64,000 nt of DNA from Nesterenkonia natronophila (GTDB lineage Bacteria; Actinomycetota; Actinomycetes; Actinomycetales; Micrococcaceae). Positions 42,033 to 51,680 of the stretch are shown here, one piece after another. The number at the start of each line of letters is the position of its first letter. The first letter of the stretch is position 1. Both the position numbers and the translations under genes were made by a program. Location of the stretch: positions 372,001 through 436,000 of the forward strand of contig NZ_QYZP01000001.1 of NCBI RefSeq assembly GCF_003595215.1, given 5' to 3'. The notes below the pieces were generated by a model. That model made no database searches. It had not been told where the DNA came from and saw only the letters and a program-made list of their open reading frames with translations.

Positions 42033-43439
42033 ATGACGCATTCGCACACCGACAGAGGTCACCCCACAAGGTCCGTTTACGCGCGGAGGCCTGACTCGGT
42101 CCAGAATCCCCTGCCCACGGCCACCGCCGTCGACACAGCCAAGATTCTGGCCGAAGTGGAGCTTCCCACAATTTCTAAAGGCCCCATCATTCGACGGCCC
42201 AGAATGGTCGCGGCGGTGGAGAACCTCGGGCTGGAGGCTCGGGCAGTCGCCAGGCTGCAGACTGCGGCAGAGAAGTACGGCAGAGGCCCGCTGATGCTGG
42301 GTCTTCCCGGTCGGAAGATGTCCATGGTTCTGGATCCCGAGCACGTGCATCGGATCCTGGAGGAGTCCCCGGAGCCCTTCGCCACGGCCGAGACCCTCAA
42401 ACGGCACGCGCTGAAGCATTTCGAGCCTCAGGTGGCGCTGATCAGCCACGGTGCCGAACGGGCCCGGCGTCGTGAGACCAATGAAAAGCTCCTGGACCAC
42501 AACCAGCCCATCCACCGGATGGCGGAACAGTTCATGCCTGCGGTCCGTGAGGAGGCTCAGGTGCTGCTGAAACAGATCGACGACGCTGGCGGCACCTTGG
42601 ATTACAGCAATTACTTCAAAGCTTGGTTCCGGGTGGTCAACCGTGTGGTGCTGGGAGATTCCTACCGCGATGACACTGAACTTCTGGAGCTCATGGAGAC
42701 CCAGCGGGCGCGGGGCAACTGGGCGTTTCTGCGCCCAGTCGACACCGAGGCGCGTGACGAGATCCATTCGCGTATAGATCAGGCAGTAGCCAAAGCGGAG
42801 CCGGGGAGCATTGCAGCCTTCATGTCCCAGATGGAGGCCAGCGGTGACTTTGAAACATCCCGGGATGAAGATGTCCAGCAGATCCCACAGTGGCTGTTCG
42901 CTTTCGACCCGGCAGGCATGGCCAGCTATCGAGGGCTTGCGTTGCTGGCATCCCACCCGGATCGACTCGAGGCAGCTCGCCATCAGATAGAAGAGGAGGC
43001 CCAGGCTGACGTGCCGCTGCTGCCCCTTCTGCGTGCCACTGTGCTGGAGTCACTGCGGCTTTGGGCCACCACCCCCATGATTCTCCGTGAGACCACTCAA
43101 GAGGTTGAGTTCGAACATGGAGTGATGCCGCAAGGCACTACAGTGCTGATCTTTGCTCCGTTCTTCCACAGAGATGAGAAGAACTTGGACTTCGCGCACC
43201 AGTTCTCACCTGAAGTGTGGGATCACGAACGCACGCGGGAGGAGTGGCCGCTGGTACCCTTCAGCGCGGGACCTGGTCTGTGCCCAGGCCGGCACCTGGT
43301 GTTGCTGCTGACATCGAACTTCATGGCGCAGATAGTGGGTCAGCGGAATATCGACCTGCTTAGCCACGAGCTGGAGCCCGGTCGCCTACCAGCGCTGCTG
43401 AACAACTTCTCGCTGAAGTTCCACCTCTCGGCGCGGTGA
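42033..43439 (+). CDS. Cytochrome P450 with an atypical I helix
   Basis: This 468-residue soluble P450 has the heme-ligand loop FSAGPGLCPGRHLV near the C-terminus and the ExxR motif in LESLRLWATTPMILRETTQ. The I-helix oxygen-activation signature (A/G)Gx(D/E)T is absent. The equivalent stretch reads FAFDPAGMASYRGLALLASHP, with no acid-threonine pair. Such loss is known in peroxygenase-type and non-monooxygenase P450s. No ferredoxin or reductase gene is adjacent. I prefer the ATG at 42033; in-frame TTG 42018 and GTG 42024 precede it. The substrate is unknown. It is divergent from cstA. Confidence 0.9.
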   Translation: MTHSHTDRGHPTRSVYARRPDSVQNPLPTATAVDTAKILAEVELPTISKGPIIRRPRMVAAVENLGLEARAVARLQTAAEKYGRGPLMLGLPGRKMSMVLDPEHVHRILEESPEPFATAETLKRHALKHFEPQVALISHGAERARRRETNEKLLDHNQPIHRMAEQFMPAVREEAQVLLKQIDDAGGTLDYSNYFKAWFRVVNRVVLGDSYRDDTELLELMETQRARGNWAFLRPVDTEARDEIHSRIDQAVAKAEPGSIAAFMSQMEASGDFETSRDEDVQQIPQWLFAFDPAGMASYRGLALLASHPDRLEAARHQIEEEAQADVPLLPLLRATVLESLRLWATTPMILRETTQEVEFEHGVMPQGTTVLIFAPFFHRDEKNLDFAHQFSPEVWDHERTREEWPLVPFSAGPGLCPGRHLVLLLTSNFMAQIVGQRNIDLLSHELEPGRLPALLNNFSLKFHLSAR

Positions 43440-43455
43440 ACGTTAGGCTCGGTCT

Positions 43456-44178
43456 ATGACTGAGTTCCGCGTCAACCGCGACGATCCGACACATGAGCTG
43501 GTGGATGTGTGGCCGCCGTTCGGCCTGCGCATCGAGTCCCCCCGGTTGGTGCTGCGCCAGGTGAGGGAAACCGACTTCCCCGCCTATGTGGCGGCAGCCT
43601 CCTCCGGAATCATGACGACCGGGCGGAACTCCTTCGCCTCCCCATGGGATGAGAACTCCCCGGAGGACATAGCGAAGAACTCGCTGACCTGGCTGTGGTC
43701 CAAACGACCAGCCATCGGCCCGGATTCCTGGTACTTCATGCTTGCTGTCTTCAGTCGCAATGACGATGGAAGCGAGGACCGCCTCATCGGTATGCAGGAT
43801 GCGTGGGCGGAGAAATATCGTGTGCTGCGGACTGTGCAGTCTGCCAGCTGGTTGCGCGCGGATGCGCAGGGAGAGGGTTACGGTAAGGAGCAGCGTGCTG
43901 CGATGCTTATGTGGGCTTTTGACCACTTCGGTGCCGAGTTCGCTGAATCCGGGGCCTTCGACTGGAACGAGCCGTCCAAACGCGTATCCGAGACACTGGG
44001 TTACTTCCAGTGCGGCACTCACCGCGTGACTGACGCTCATGGCAAACAGCCTGAGTGGGAGATCCAGTACCGGATGGCTAAAAATGACTTTCTGCGTCCC
44101 AGTTGGACGGTTAACGTCGAGGGCAACGAGCTGCTCCGGGACTTCATGCTGCTCAGCAGCAGGCACCTCACTGACTAA
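43456..44178 (+). CDS. GNAT family N-acetyltransferase (RimJ/RimL-like)
   Basis: This 240-residue GNAT-fold protein shows RIESPRLVLRQVRETDFPAYVAA at the start, typical of RimJ/RimL-like enzymes. The acetyl-CoA loop is ADAQGEGYGKEQRAAMLMWAFDHFG, and FDWNEPSKRVSETLGYFQCG forms the C-terminal strand-helix. The substrate is unknown. It begins 16 bp after the P450 gene and may be co-transcribed, so a tailoring role is conceivable but unsupported. Confidence 0.82.
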   Translation: MTEFRVNRDDPTHELVDVWPPFGLRIESPRLVLRQVRETDFPAYVAAASSGIMTTGRNSFASPWDENSPEDIAKNSLTWLWSKRPAIGPDSWYFMLAVFSRNDDGSEDRLIGMQDAWAEKYRVLRTVQSASWLRADAQGEGYGKEQRAAMLMWAFDHFGAEFAESGAFDWNEPSKRVSETLGYFQCGTHRVTDAHGKQPEWEIQYRMAKNDFLRPSWTVNVEGNELLRDFMLLSSRHLTD

Positions 44179-44243
44179 GGCTCGTCCTCGGACCCGTGAT
44201 TCGTGACGCGGTCCCAGGAAGGAGCTCGTGGCAGGATTGAGCT

Positions 44244-45401
44244 ATGCCGGAGGAACCCAGGAGTGTGACCGCAGAGTGGGCGCGCCGAGCCGTCGTGGAT
44301 ACGCAGAAGATTCCGTCCCCGGGGGCGCTTGGAGCTTATTCTGACGCCGCAGATGTGCTGCGCGGGATCGGTCTGATCCAGCTTGATCCGCTCACTCGGG
44401 TCTCTACCGCTCAGCGCCTGACATGCCTGACCCGGTTGCCTCGCACCCACCGTGCTGAACAGGTTGACGCCGCGCTGTGGCCGCGGCAAGCTCCCGTCGC
44501 CTTCGAATCATTCACCAAGGTCGCATGCGTATTTCCCCTCGAGGACTGGGCGCTGTTGGAGCTGCGGCGGCAACACGTCCGGGAGAAGTACGCTGCATCC
44601 ATCTCAGAGCGACTCCGCAACCAGATCCGGGAGGTCGTTGCTGCAGCACCTCGCGGAGTGCAGATCGGCACCATGGAGAAGGCCCTGGATTCTGCCCGCA
44701 CCACGGGTTGGAACTGGTCGGAGATCAAGCGTGCTGCGGAGCTCATGGTGCGCACCGGAGAGTTGGTGATTACTGCGCGCGACGGCGTCGTCCGGCTCTT
44801 CGACCTGCCCGAGCGCGCCCTGCCCGCTGAAGTCCGCCATGCTGAGAGGCTCCCTGCTGAGAAGCTGCGCACAGGGTTGGCCCACCGTGCGGTCAGCAGC
44901 CTCGGAGTGATGACCGTCAGCGACTTCGCCCACCACTACCATCTGAGCCGGAACGACGCTGCCTCTGGAATCGAGCAGGCCGGCTTGCTCCCCATCGCTG
45001 TGGATGGTTGGAAGGACGTTGCCTACGCTTCATCCGACTCGCTGGACGCCGGGCAGCCAAGCTCTGGTCTTGGGCCTATCAAGGAGGCTCGGCTGATTGG
45101 GCCGTTCGATCCGCTGCTCAGGGACAGGCGCCGCGCTCAGCGGATCTTTGACTTCGACTACACATTCGAGGCCTACGTCCCCAAGAGCCAACGTGTCTAT
45201 GGGCACTACGTGATGGCAGTGCTTTCCGGAATCGAGCTGATCGGACGGGTGGATCTGTGGCGCAAAGAGAATGAACTCATCGTCCACCAAGTATTTCCAG
45301 AGCCTGGCCGCCCGGTCCGCAGCGTCGTTGCTCGTGCGAAGTCTGCTGCCGGTACCTTGGCACGTCAGCTGGGGACCGCGCTACGCTTGCCCGATGGATG
45401 A
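44244..45401 (+). CDS. Winged-helix DNA glycosylase family protein (YcaQ/AlkX-like)
   Basis: This 385-residue HTH_42 superfamily protein is built from winged-helix repeats. The catalytic Q-(aliphatic)-D motif of YcaQ/AlkX is visible in LRGIGLIQLDPLTRVSTAQRL (about residues 31-51). Relatives excise alkylated bases and unhook DNA crosslinks, often protecting against genotoxic natural products. A later WRKENELIVHQVFPEPG matches the family C-terminus. It overlaps the next acetyltransferase gene by 8 bp. No toxin-biosynthesis genes are adjacent, so a general repair role is likely. Confidence 0.8.
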   Translation: MPEEPRSVTAEWARRAVVDTQKIPSPGALGAYSDAADVLRGIGLIQLDPLTRVSTAQRLTCLTRLPRTHRAEQVDAALWPRQAPVAFESFTKVACVFPLEDWALLELRRQHVREKYAASISERLRNQIREVVAAAPRGVQIGTMEKALDSARTTGWNWSEIKRAAELMVRTGELVITARDGVVRLFDLPERALPAEVRHAERLPAEKLRTGLAHRAVSSLGVMTVSDFAHHYHLSRNDAASGIEQAGLLPIAVDGWKDVAYASSDSLDAGQPSSGLGPIKEARLIGPFDPLLRDRRRAQRIFDFDYTFEAYVPKSQRVYGHYVMAVLSGIELIGRVDLWRKENELIVHQVFPEPGRPVRSVVARAKSAAGTLARQLGTALRLPDG

Positions 45402-45987
45402 TCTTCATTCCCCCGTGCTGTGCAATGAGTTCGTCCGACTCGAACCGCTCACCCATGAACACTCCGCCGAACTGTCAGCGGCGGTCAGTGAGTCCGAGCT
45501 GTGGAAGATTTGGTACACCCGGATACCGCCCCCGGAGCGTATGAGCGAAGAGATTCAACGTAGGTTGGACCTGCTTCGGCAGGGCACGATGGTCCCGTAC
45601 GCCGTAATCGAACCTGCCTCTGGCCAGGCTGTCGGAATGACCACTTTTATGGCTATCAGCCCGGAGAACCGCAGGCTGGAGATCGGCTCCACATGGTTGA
45701 GCCGCAAGGTTCAGGGTGGCACAATCAACCCCGCCATGAAGCTGCTCATGCTCCAACGAGCGTTCGAGGAGCTGGACTGCCTACGCGTGGAGTTCCGCAC
45801 TCATTGGTTCAACCATCGGTCACGGACGGCCATCGCGAAGCTCGGCGCCAAACAGGACGGGGTCCTCAGACATGACGAGGTAATGCCGAACGGTACTGTG
45901 CGGGATACTGTCATCTTCTCCATCATTGCGGCGGAGTGGCCGGCGGTGAAGTTCAACCTGGAGAGCCGACTGGGCCTCACCGGTTGA
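45394..45987 (+). CDS. GNAT family N-acetyltransferase
   Basis: This 197-residue GNAT protein of the RimJ/RimL type has FVRLEPLTHEHSAELSAAVSE, the strand GMTTFMAISPENRRLEIGSTWLSRKVQGGTINPAMKLLML, and a C-terminal VEFRTHWFNHRSRTAIAKLGAKQDG. The ATG at 45394 overlaps the glycosylase gene by 8 bp, so expression is coupled; longer in-frame starts lie inside the upstream gene. Self-immunity or protein N-terminal acetylation are both possible. Confidence 0.85.
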   Translation: MDDLHSPVLCNEFVRLEPLTHEHSAELSAAVSESELWKIWYTRIPPPERMSEEIQRRLDLLRQGTMVPYAVIEPASGQAVGMTTFMAISPENRRLEIGSTWLSRKVQGGTINPAMKLLMLQRAFEELDCLRVEFRTHWFNHRSRTAIAKLGAKQDGVLRHDEVMPNGTVRDTVIFSIIAAEWPAVKFNLESRLGLTG

Positions 45988-46073
45988 GCTCCCAGGCTGA
46001 GGGTGAAGCGCGCACAGGCGGCATCGTTATACGCTGAGCAGTGAGAATTTGACCTGAACCTCAAGGAGGAACT

Positions 46074-46559
46074 GTGGCAATTGTCCGCGACGTCACTATC
46101 GAGATTCCCACTGGGTCCCGTGTGAAGTACGAGATCGACCACGAGACGCACAGGCTGCGGTTGGACAGGGTGCTGTTCACCCCCATGCAGTACCCGACCC
46201 ACTACGGGTACTTCGATGAGACCCTCGGTGAGGACGGCGACCCCCTTGACGCCCTCGTGTACATCCCGGGAGTGGACCTCTTCCCTGGGGTCGTGGTGGA
46301 GTCTCGTCCGGTGGGTGTGCTGAATATGACTGACGATGGCGGTGGAGACGCCAAGCTGGTCTGTGTCCCGGATGACAAGCGGTTCGACCACATTCAAGAG
46401 ATCGGCGACCTGGGCGAGCACCTGATCCAGGAGATTGAGCACTTCTTTACCCGTTATAAGGACCTGGAACCGGGCAAATGGGTCAAGATCGAAGGCTGGC
46501 AGGGTCGTGAAGAGGCTGAGGCGGAGCTGACCCGGTCCATCGAGCGGTTCAAAGGCTGA
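46074..46559 (+). CDS. ppa: Inorganic pyrophosphatase (family I)
   Basis: The enzyme hydrolyses PPi to two phosphates with Mg2+, driving biosynthetic reactions. The 161-residue protein carries the signature [12 protein letters not shown] with catalytic acids, [19 protein letters not shown] at the N-terminus and [15 protein letters not shown] near the end. The start is a GTG at 46074 directly behind an excellent AAGGAGGA. It is monocistronic, between a plus-strand acetyltransferase and a convergent peptidase gene. Confidence 0.97.
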   Translation: MAIVRDVTIEIPTGSRVKYEIDHETHRLRLDRVLFTPMQYPTHYGYFDETLGEDGDPLDALVYIPGVDLFPGVVVESRPVGVLNMTDDGGGDAKLVCVPDDKRFDHIQEIGDLGEHLIQEIEHFFTRYKDLEPGKWVKIEGWQGREEAEAELTRSIERFKG

Positions 46560-46652
46560 ATCCGACCCGCGAACGCAACATCCGGTAGGCCTCTAGGGCG
46601 CTGAGAGCCGAAGTGCTACTGCCCCCTACGGGGTTGCCCGTTCGGAGAGTCT

Positions 46653-48821
46653 CTAGACGCCGAGGAAGGTGGCCAGCCAGGCGTAGTCCCAGGCGCGCTC
46701 CTTCCACTTCTCATACCGTCCGGAGGCTCCGCCATGGCCACCGTCCATCTCCGTCTTCAGAACGATCGGCGCGTTCCCTTGCTGATGTTCGCGCAAGGCG
46801 GGCACCCATTTGGCCGGTTCCACGTACATCACCCGCGTGTCATGCAGGGAGGTGACAGCGGCAATGGCGGGGTAGTGCGCCTGACGGATGTTTTCATATG
46901 GGGAGTAGGACTTCATGTAGTGGTACACCTCAGGGTCCTCAATCGGGTTGCCCCACTCCTCCCATTCCCCAGCGGACAGCGGCATATCTGGGTCCAAGAT
47001 CGTGGTGAGGCTGTCCACGAACGGCACCTGCGCCAGGATCGCCTGAAATTTTTCCGGGGCCAGGTTCACCACTGCGCCCATGAGCAGCCCGCCGGCTGAG
47101 CCGCCGATCGCCCCAATGCGCGAGGCATCCGCCCAACCGGCGTTTACCAGATGATCGGTGACCGTGAGAAAGTCAGTGAAGGTGTTCTTCTTGGACAGCT
47201 TCTTGCCGTTCTGGTACCAGAGCCGCCCCATCTCGCCACCACCGCGGATGTGGGCAACGGCGAATACGATGCCGCGGTCCAGCAGACTCAGCCGTGGAAT
47301 TCCGAAGCCCGGGTCATTGGAGATCTCATAGGAGCCGTATCCGTAGACCACCGCTGGGTTGGTGCCGTCGGGCCGCACATCTTTATGGTGCAGCACGGTG
47401 ACCGGCACTTCCGTGCCGTCCTGGGCGGTCGCCCATTCGCGCACGGCCCGGTAGTCCTCCGGGTTGTAGTCATTGACGGGGGTCTCCCGGCGCAGTACCG
47501 GTAGGGGGTCCTGATGGGGAATGTCATAAATCCTGTCTGGCACCAACCAGGAGGAGTAGCGGACCCTGAACAGTGGGGCGTCATAGCTGGCCTGCACCAC
47601 ACTCACAGAGTGCATGGGGTCCTCGAATGCTGGACCAGGCAACGACGACGCCTTCACCCCTTGGGCCCCGTCGCGAACCTGGCGGACGGTGTCCCAGGAC
47701 AGCAAGCGAACTGAAGGGTTCGCATTGATTCGCGCCTCCACCAGCACCTGAGCTGCGGTCACCGCGAGGCCTTCATCGAGTTTCACCGCGTCGTCATGCT
47801 GGATCAAGGTGGGCCCGAAGTCCAGAGGCTGGCTATCATCTTGGTTTGCCAGCGCCTCAGCTGTGGTGAGGGAGACTGCGTTGTTCGGGCCTTGCTGGTT
47901 GTGGGTGACCAGGAGCATCCGCTCCCCGTCTACCTCACAGGGTTCTACAGAGTTCAGCACCCTGCGCTCAGCCGGCACGATCAGCTGAGGCGCAGCCTCC
48001 GGGTCGGTGAGGTCCAGCAGCCGGGTGGCGTTCCACTCGGAGTTGCCCGACTCGATCACCAGCTGCTGCCGGTCGGCGGAGAGTCCGGTGCCCATCCATT
48101 GGGTGATGTCCTCGATCTCCAGCAGCAGCCGATCTTCTGTGGCCGATGTACCTACGGCGTGTTGCCACAACCGGTAAGGACGCCAGGCAGAGTCTGCTTT
48201 GACGTAGTAGGCGCGTTCGCCGTCGGGGGATAGGTGCACTCCGTAGTGGACGTTCTCCAGAGACTCCGGCAGGGTTTCCCAGGTCTCCAGGTTCCGCAGG
48301 CGAAGCGTGAAGTGCTCGTCCCCGGAGGTGTCTTCTGAGTACGCCAGCAGCGTGCCGTCCTCACTCACCGCCATCCCACCTAATGAGTAAAAGGGGTGCT
48401 CGGATGCTTCGGCATTGGTGTCGAAGTATGTTTGCTCATCGTTCAACGGCACCCCCGCAATGACTTCGGGGGGAGTCCATGCGGCCAATGTCGAAGCTTC
48501 TTCAGCCGCGGGAACGCGGCAGAACACGGGGTGCTGCTCACCCTCGATGGTTCTGACGAAGTACCACCAGGCGCCACGGCGGGCGGGCACTGAGAGGTCG
48601 TTCTCCACGGTGCGGCGCTTGATTTCGTCGTAGATCGCTGTGCGCAGCGGCTCCTGATCAGCTGTCACTGCGTCGGTATAGGCGTTTTCAGCTCTGAGGT
48701 GTTCAAGAACTTCAGGATCATCCTTATCCCGCATCCACTCGTAAGGGTCGCAGAAGGTATCACCGTGGCGAGTGCGTTTGGTGGGGACCTTCTTGGCAGC
48801 AGGAGGTGCAGGCGTCGTCAT
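46653..48821 (-). CDS. ptrB: Oligopeptidase B (S9A prolyl-oligopeptidase family)
   Basis: This 722-residue serine peptidase cleaves short peptides after basic residues. A beta-propeller occupies roughly the first 420 residues, followed by an alpha/beta-hydrolase domain. The nucleophile motif is RIGAIGGSAGGLLMGAVVN, preceded by the family-typical HIRGGGEMGRLWYQNGK and SYEISNDPGFG. The catalytic His is in DGGHGGASGRYEKWKERAW. I start at the ATG at 48821 (MTTPAPP); the in-frame TTG at 48833 would overlap the response regulator stop. It follows the response regulator on the same strand with an 8-bp gap. Confidence 0.92.
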   Translation of the reverse strand: MTTPAPPAAKKVPTKRTRHGDTFCDPYEWMRDKDDPEVLEHLRAENAYTDAVTADQEPLRTAIYDEIKRRTVENDLSVPARRGAWWYFVRTIEGEQHPVFCRVPAAEEASTLAAWTPPEVIAGVPLNDEQTYFDTNAEASEHPFYSLGGMAVSEDGTLLAYSEDTSGDEHFTLRLRNLETWETLPESLENVHYGVHLSPDGERAYYVKADSAWRPYRLWQHAVGTSATEDRLLLEIEDITQWMGTGLSADRQQLVIESGNSEWNATRLLDLTDPEAAPQLIVPAERRVLNSVEPCEVDGERMLLVTHNQQGPNNAVSLTTAEALANQDDSQPLDFGPTLIQHDDAVKLDEGLAVTAAQVLVEARINANPSVRLLSWDTVRQVRDGAQGVKASSLPGPAFEDPMHSVSVVQASYDAPLFRVRYSSWLVPDRIYDIPHQDPLPVLRRETPVNDYNPEDYRAVREWATAQDGTEVPVTVLHHKDVRPDGTNPAVVYGYGSYEISNDPGFGIPRLSLLDRGIVFAVAHIRGGGEMGRLWYQNGKKLSKKNTFTDFLTVTDHLVNAGWADASRIGAIGGSAGGLLMGAVVNLAPEKFQAILAQVPFVDSLTTILDPDMPLSAGEWEEWGNPIEDPEVYHYMKSYSPYENIRQAHYPAIAAVTSLHDTRVMYVEPAKWVPALREHQQGNAPIVLKTEMDGGHGGASGRYEKWKERAWDYAWLATFLGV

Positions 48822-48829
48822 GGCACTAT

Positions 48830-49543
48830 TCAATCAGAGGCTTCGGCAGGGTATCCGGTCTCCTCACCGGGGCGGACCAGGCCGGATTCGTACGCGGTAA
48901 CGACGATCTGGGTTCGGTCACGCAGTTGGAGCTTGCTCAGAATCCGTGAGACATGTGTCTTCACCGTCTGCTCAGCGAGAAACAGCTTAGCCGCAATCTC
49001 AGCATTGGGCAGACCGCGGGAAATCAGCCGCATCACATCCAGTTCGCGTCCGGTAAGGCCCTCCAGCAGGGCCTTGTTCTGCGCCGGAGAAGGAGGCCTT
49101 TCGGCGTAGTCGGCGATCAGTGTGCGAGTGATCCGCGGTGACAGCAGGGCCTCCCCTTGGGCTACCACCCGGACGGCCTGGATCAGCTCCTCAGGGGTGG
49201 CGTCCTTCAGTAGGAACCCGCTCGCCCCGGCGCGCAGTGCAGCGAAGACGTACTCGTCAGCGTCGAAAGTTGTCAGCATCAGGATACGGGGAGGCTCGCC
49301 GGGCATACTCAGCACGGTGCGTGTGGCCTCGAGACCATTGACTTCCGGCATCCGAATGTCCATCAGGACCACGTCGGGTTGGGTGCGCTCCACAATCTCC
49401 ATGATTCCTGAGCCGTCCTCAGCTGTGCCGACTACTTGGATGCCCTCCTGGGCGTCCAGCAGGGCGGCGAAGCCGGCGCGGATCATGTGCTGATCGTCCA
49501 CAACGAGGACTCGCACGTCAGCAGAGGCAGGGGAGATCGTCAC
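48830..49543 (-). CDS. NarL/FixJ-type response regulator
   Basis: This 237-residue two-component regulator has a receiver domain with phospho-acceptor Asp in VVLMDIRMPEVNG, acidic pocket VLVVDDQ, and the switch Thr/Lys in MLTTFDADEY and GFLLKDA. A LuxR-type helix-turn-helix follows (GLTGRELDVMRLISRGLPNAEIAAKLFLAEQTVKTHVSRIL). The likely start is a GTG at 49543, just before the receiver; no Shine-Dalgarno is visible, so translation may be leaderless. It is divergent from its presumed cognate histidine kinase across a 132-bp gap. Target genes are unknown. Confidence 0.9.
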   Translation of the reverse strand: MTISPASADVRVLVVDDQHMIRAGFAALLDAQEGIQVVGTAEDGSGIMEIVERTQPDVVLMDIRMPEVNGLEATRTVLSMPGEPPRILMLTTFDADEYVFAALRAGASGFLLKDATPEELIQAVRVVAQGEALLSPRITRTLIADYAERPPSPAQNKALLEGLTGRELDVMRLISRGLPNAEIAAKLFLAEQTVKTHVSRILSKLQLRDRTQIVVTAYESGLVRPGEETGYPAEASD

Positions 49544-49675
49544 GGGTTTACGGTACAGCAGCCTGTCGGGCAGGCTAAGCGCTAGATGGTGACTCGAGAG
49601 TATGAGCCGCACCGAGGTGGGCCTCAGCCCTGAGCGGGACGCGGTGCGCGCCGGCTGTTACGTACTGTGTACTCT

Positions 49676-51550
49676 ATGACCTCCACATGGCTGCACGCTG
49701 AGCGCACGCGGGGGATCGCGGCACGGTTGGCTCGGGACTACACATATGTGCTGCCCGGGTTTCCCATCGCACTCTTCAGCTTCAGCCTGTTGTTGGTCAT
49801 GACTGTCTTGTCGACGGCGACGGCGATCATATGGGTCGGGACGCTTCTGATGCCGCTGACACTGGTGGTGGCATCAGGTTTCGCTGAGCTGGACCGATCC
49901 CGGCTTCGTGGCTGGGGGGCGGAAGCCCCCGCCGTGGCGTATCAGCCACTGGGAGTCGGAGTGAAGGGGCGCTTACGAGCTCTGGCGGATCCGCGGCGCT
50001 GGTTGGATCTTGTATTCGAGATGCTCATCACGATCGCCATGCGCATGGTCACGTTCACCGTCGCTGTTTCGTGGTCATTGGCGGGGCCGGCCGCAGTGAC
50101 GTACTTCTTCTGGTCACTGTTCCTGCCAGAGCAGGGTGTGCTGCTCCAGCTGCTCGGTACACTCAACCCGGTTCTGGTCCCACTCTCCGCCACCGGACAG
50201 TACGCCTTGGACGCCGGGGGAATGTTCCTGTTCGGCCTCGCGCTGCTGGCCACTCTCCCGGCGGTGATCCATGCACTAGCTGCCGCAGACGCCTCCCTGA
50301 GTACGGCACTGCTGACCTCGGGAGAGCATGAGGCTGCCGAGGCAGATCTGACCTCAGCCGTAGGTGGAACCTACCGGACGGCCTCCTTCAGTCCCGCCGC
50401 GTGGTCCTGGATAGGCACAGGTTTCGCTGCGTTGGTGCTCTTCTCGGTGGGCTGGCCAGTCACCGCCGCAGTTCACGGGGTCAACGTCGTCATCGCCTTG
50501 ATCCTGGTGGGCGTGCACTGCGGCACTGTGGTGCTCACCTTGTACCGTCCGTGGATCGGGCTTGCACTCTCTCTGGGTGCGGCCGGCGGCCTCATGCTTG
50601 CCGCGGGCGACTCGAGCACCGCTCCCTGGCCCTGGCCTGTGACCTCACTGATCACCCAATCTGCGGTCCTGATGGTCGCTGCATTGGCTCGGCCTTGGTA
50701 CCTGGCTGTCTCGGCATGGTGCGCCGGGGCGGTGCTTACCTTGGTCGCGCTGCTCAGTGTGCCTGATATGCCGGATCGGGCGATGGCCAACAGTATTGTG
50801 TACGCCGCGCTCACCGCTGGGGTAGTCGTGATCGGCGTTCTGGTCCGCATCTGGATTCTGAATGCTGGTCGACTGGAGGCAGCCGAGCGCACAAGCGCCC
50901 AACAGGACCGTCGTCGAAAAGAGCTTCAGGAACGCAACAGGATCGCTCGGGAGCTGCACGATGTAGTCGCTCACTCGATGTCGGTGATCAGCGTTCAGGC
51001 GGCGACTGCGCAATACCGTATTCCCGACATGGGCGCAACCGCTCTGCGTGAGTTCGATGAAATTGCCGGGTCGTCGCGGCAGGCGCTCAGCGAGATGCGC
51101 ATGCTGCTGAGCATTCTCCGCGGTGACGATGAGGTCCCGACCGCGCCCGAGCCGGGGTTGGAGGACATTGACCGCCTCATCGACTCGACGCGCGCTTCAG
51201 GCACCACGATCACCTACAGTGGTCTGAACCTGAGCGAGGATATCCACGCTCCTCCGGCGACGGGACTTGCTGCCTATCGGATCGTTCAGGAGGCGCTGAG
51301 CAATGCCTTGCGGCATGCTCCCTTCGCCACCGTTGAAGTGGATGTCAGCACCGAGGCGCAGGACCAGGCGAGACGACTGCGGATCGCGGTAGTGAATGGG
51401 CCTTCGCCTGAAGAGGCTGTTGACCCTGCGCCCGGAGCTGGGCTCGGACTTAGCGGGATCAGGGAGCGGGCCACTGCAGTAGGTGGCAGTGTCACTGCTG
51501 AACACACCGCCGACGGAGGGTTCGCGGTGCGGGCCGTCCTGCCGCTGTGA
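49676..51550 (+). CDS. Membrane sensor histidine kinase (HisKA_3 type)
   Basis: This 624-residue kinase has an N-terminal membrane sensor module of about 390 residues with many hydrophobic helices (about ten), partly matching the putative-sensor domain found in actinobacterial NarX/DesK-like kinases. The dimerisation phospho-acceptor box reads RNRIARELHDVVAHSMSVISVQAA, and the ATPase domain has AYRIVQEALSNALRHA and GAGLGLSGIRERATAVGG. It probably phosphorylates the divergent NarL-type regulator at 48830-49543. The ATG at 49676 lacks a Shine-Dalgarno and may be leaderless. The stimulus is unknown, but the large membrane domain suggests envelope sensing. Confidence 0.9.
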   Translation: MTSTWLHAERTRGIAARLARDYTYVLPGFPIALFSFSLLLVMTVLSTATAIIWVGTLLMPLTLVVASGFAELDRSRLRGWGAEAPAVAYQPLGVGVKGRLRALADPRRWLDLVFEMLITIAMRMVTFTVAVSWSLAGPAAVTYFFWSLFLPEQGVLLQLLGTLNPVLVPLSATGQYALDAGGMFLFGLALLATLPAVIHALAAADASLSTALLTSGEHEAAEADLTSAVGGTYRTASFSPAAWSWIGTGFAALVLFSVGWPVTAAVHGVNVVIALILVGVHCGTVVLTLYRPWIGLALSLGAAGGLMLAAGDSSTAPWPWPVTSLITQSAVLMVAALARPWYLAVSAWCAGAVLTLVALLSVPDMPDRAMANSIVYAALTAGVVVIGVLVRIWILNAGRLEAAERTSAQQDRRRKELQERNRIARELHDVVAHSMSVISVQAATAQYRIPDMGATALREFDEIAGSSRQALSEMRMLLSILRGDDEVPTAPEPGLEDIDRLIDSTRASGTTITYSGLNLSEDIHAPPATGLAAYRIVQEALSNALRHAPFATVEVDVSTEAQDQARRLRIAVVNGPSPEEAVDPAPGAGLGLSGIRERATAVGGSVTAEHTADGGFAVRAVLPL

Positions 51551-51680
51551 CACTACCCTGGTAGGGGGTCTCTTTGGCTCCACCGGGTGACGCCTGGCAG
51601 AGAGTACTCGCATACCGTTGACTGCAGGTCGGACCATGCCCGGTCCGTGGCCACGCGCAAGAGAGGGATTTGAGCGGATA

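Noticed and set aside
41799..42983. Minus-strand open frame of 394 codons opposite the P450 and cstA upstream region
   Set aside because: It covers the real P450 gene in antisense, runs through the cstA promoter region, and shows no family pattern.
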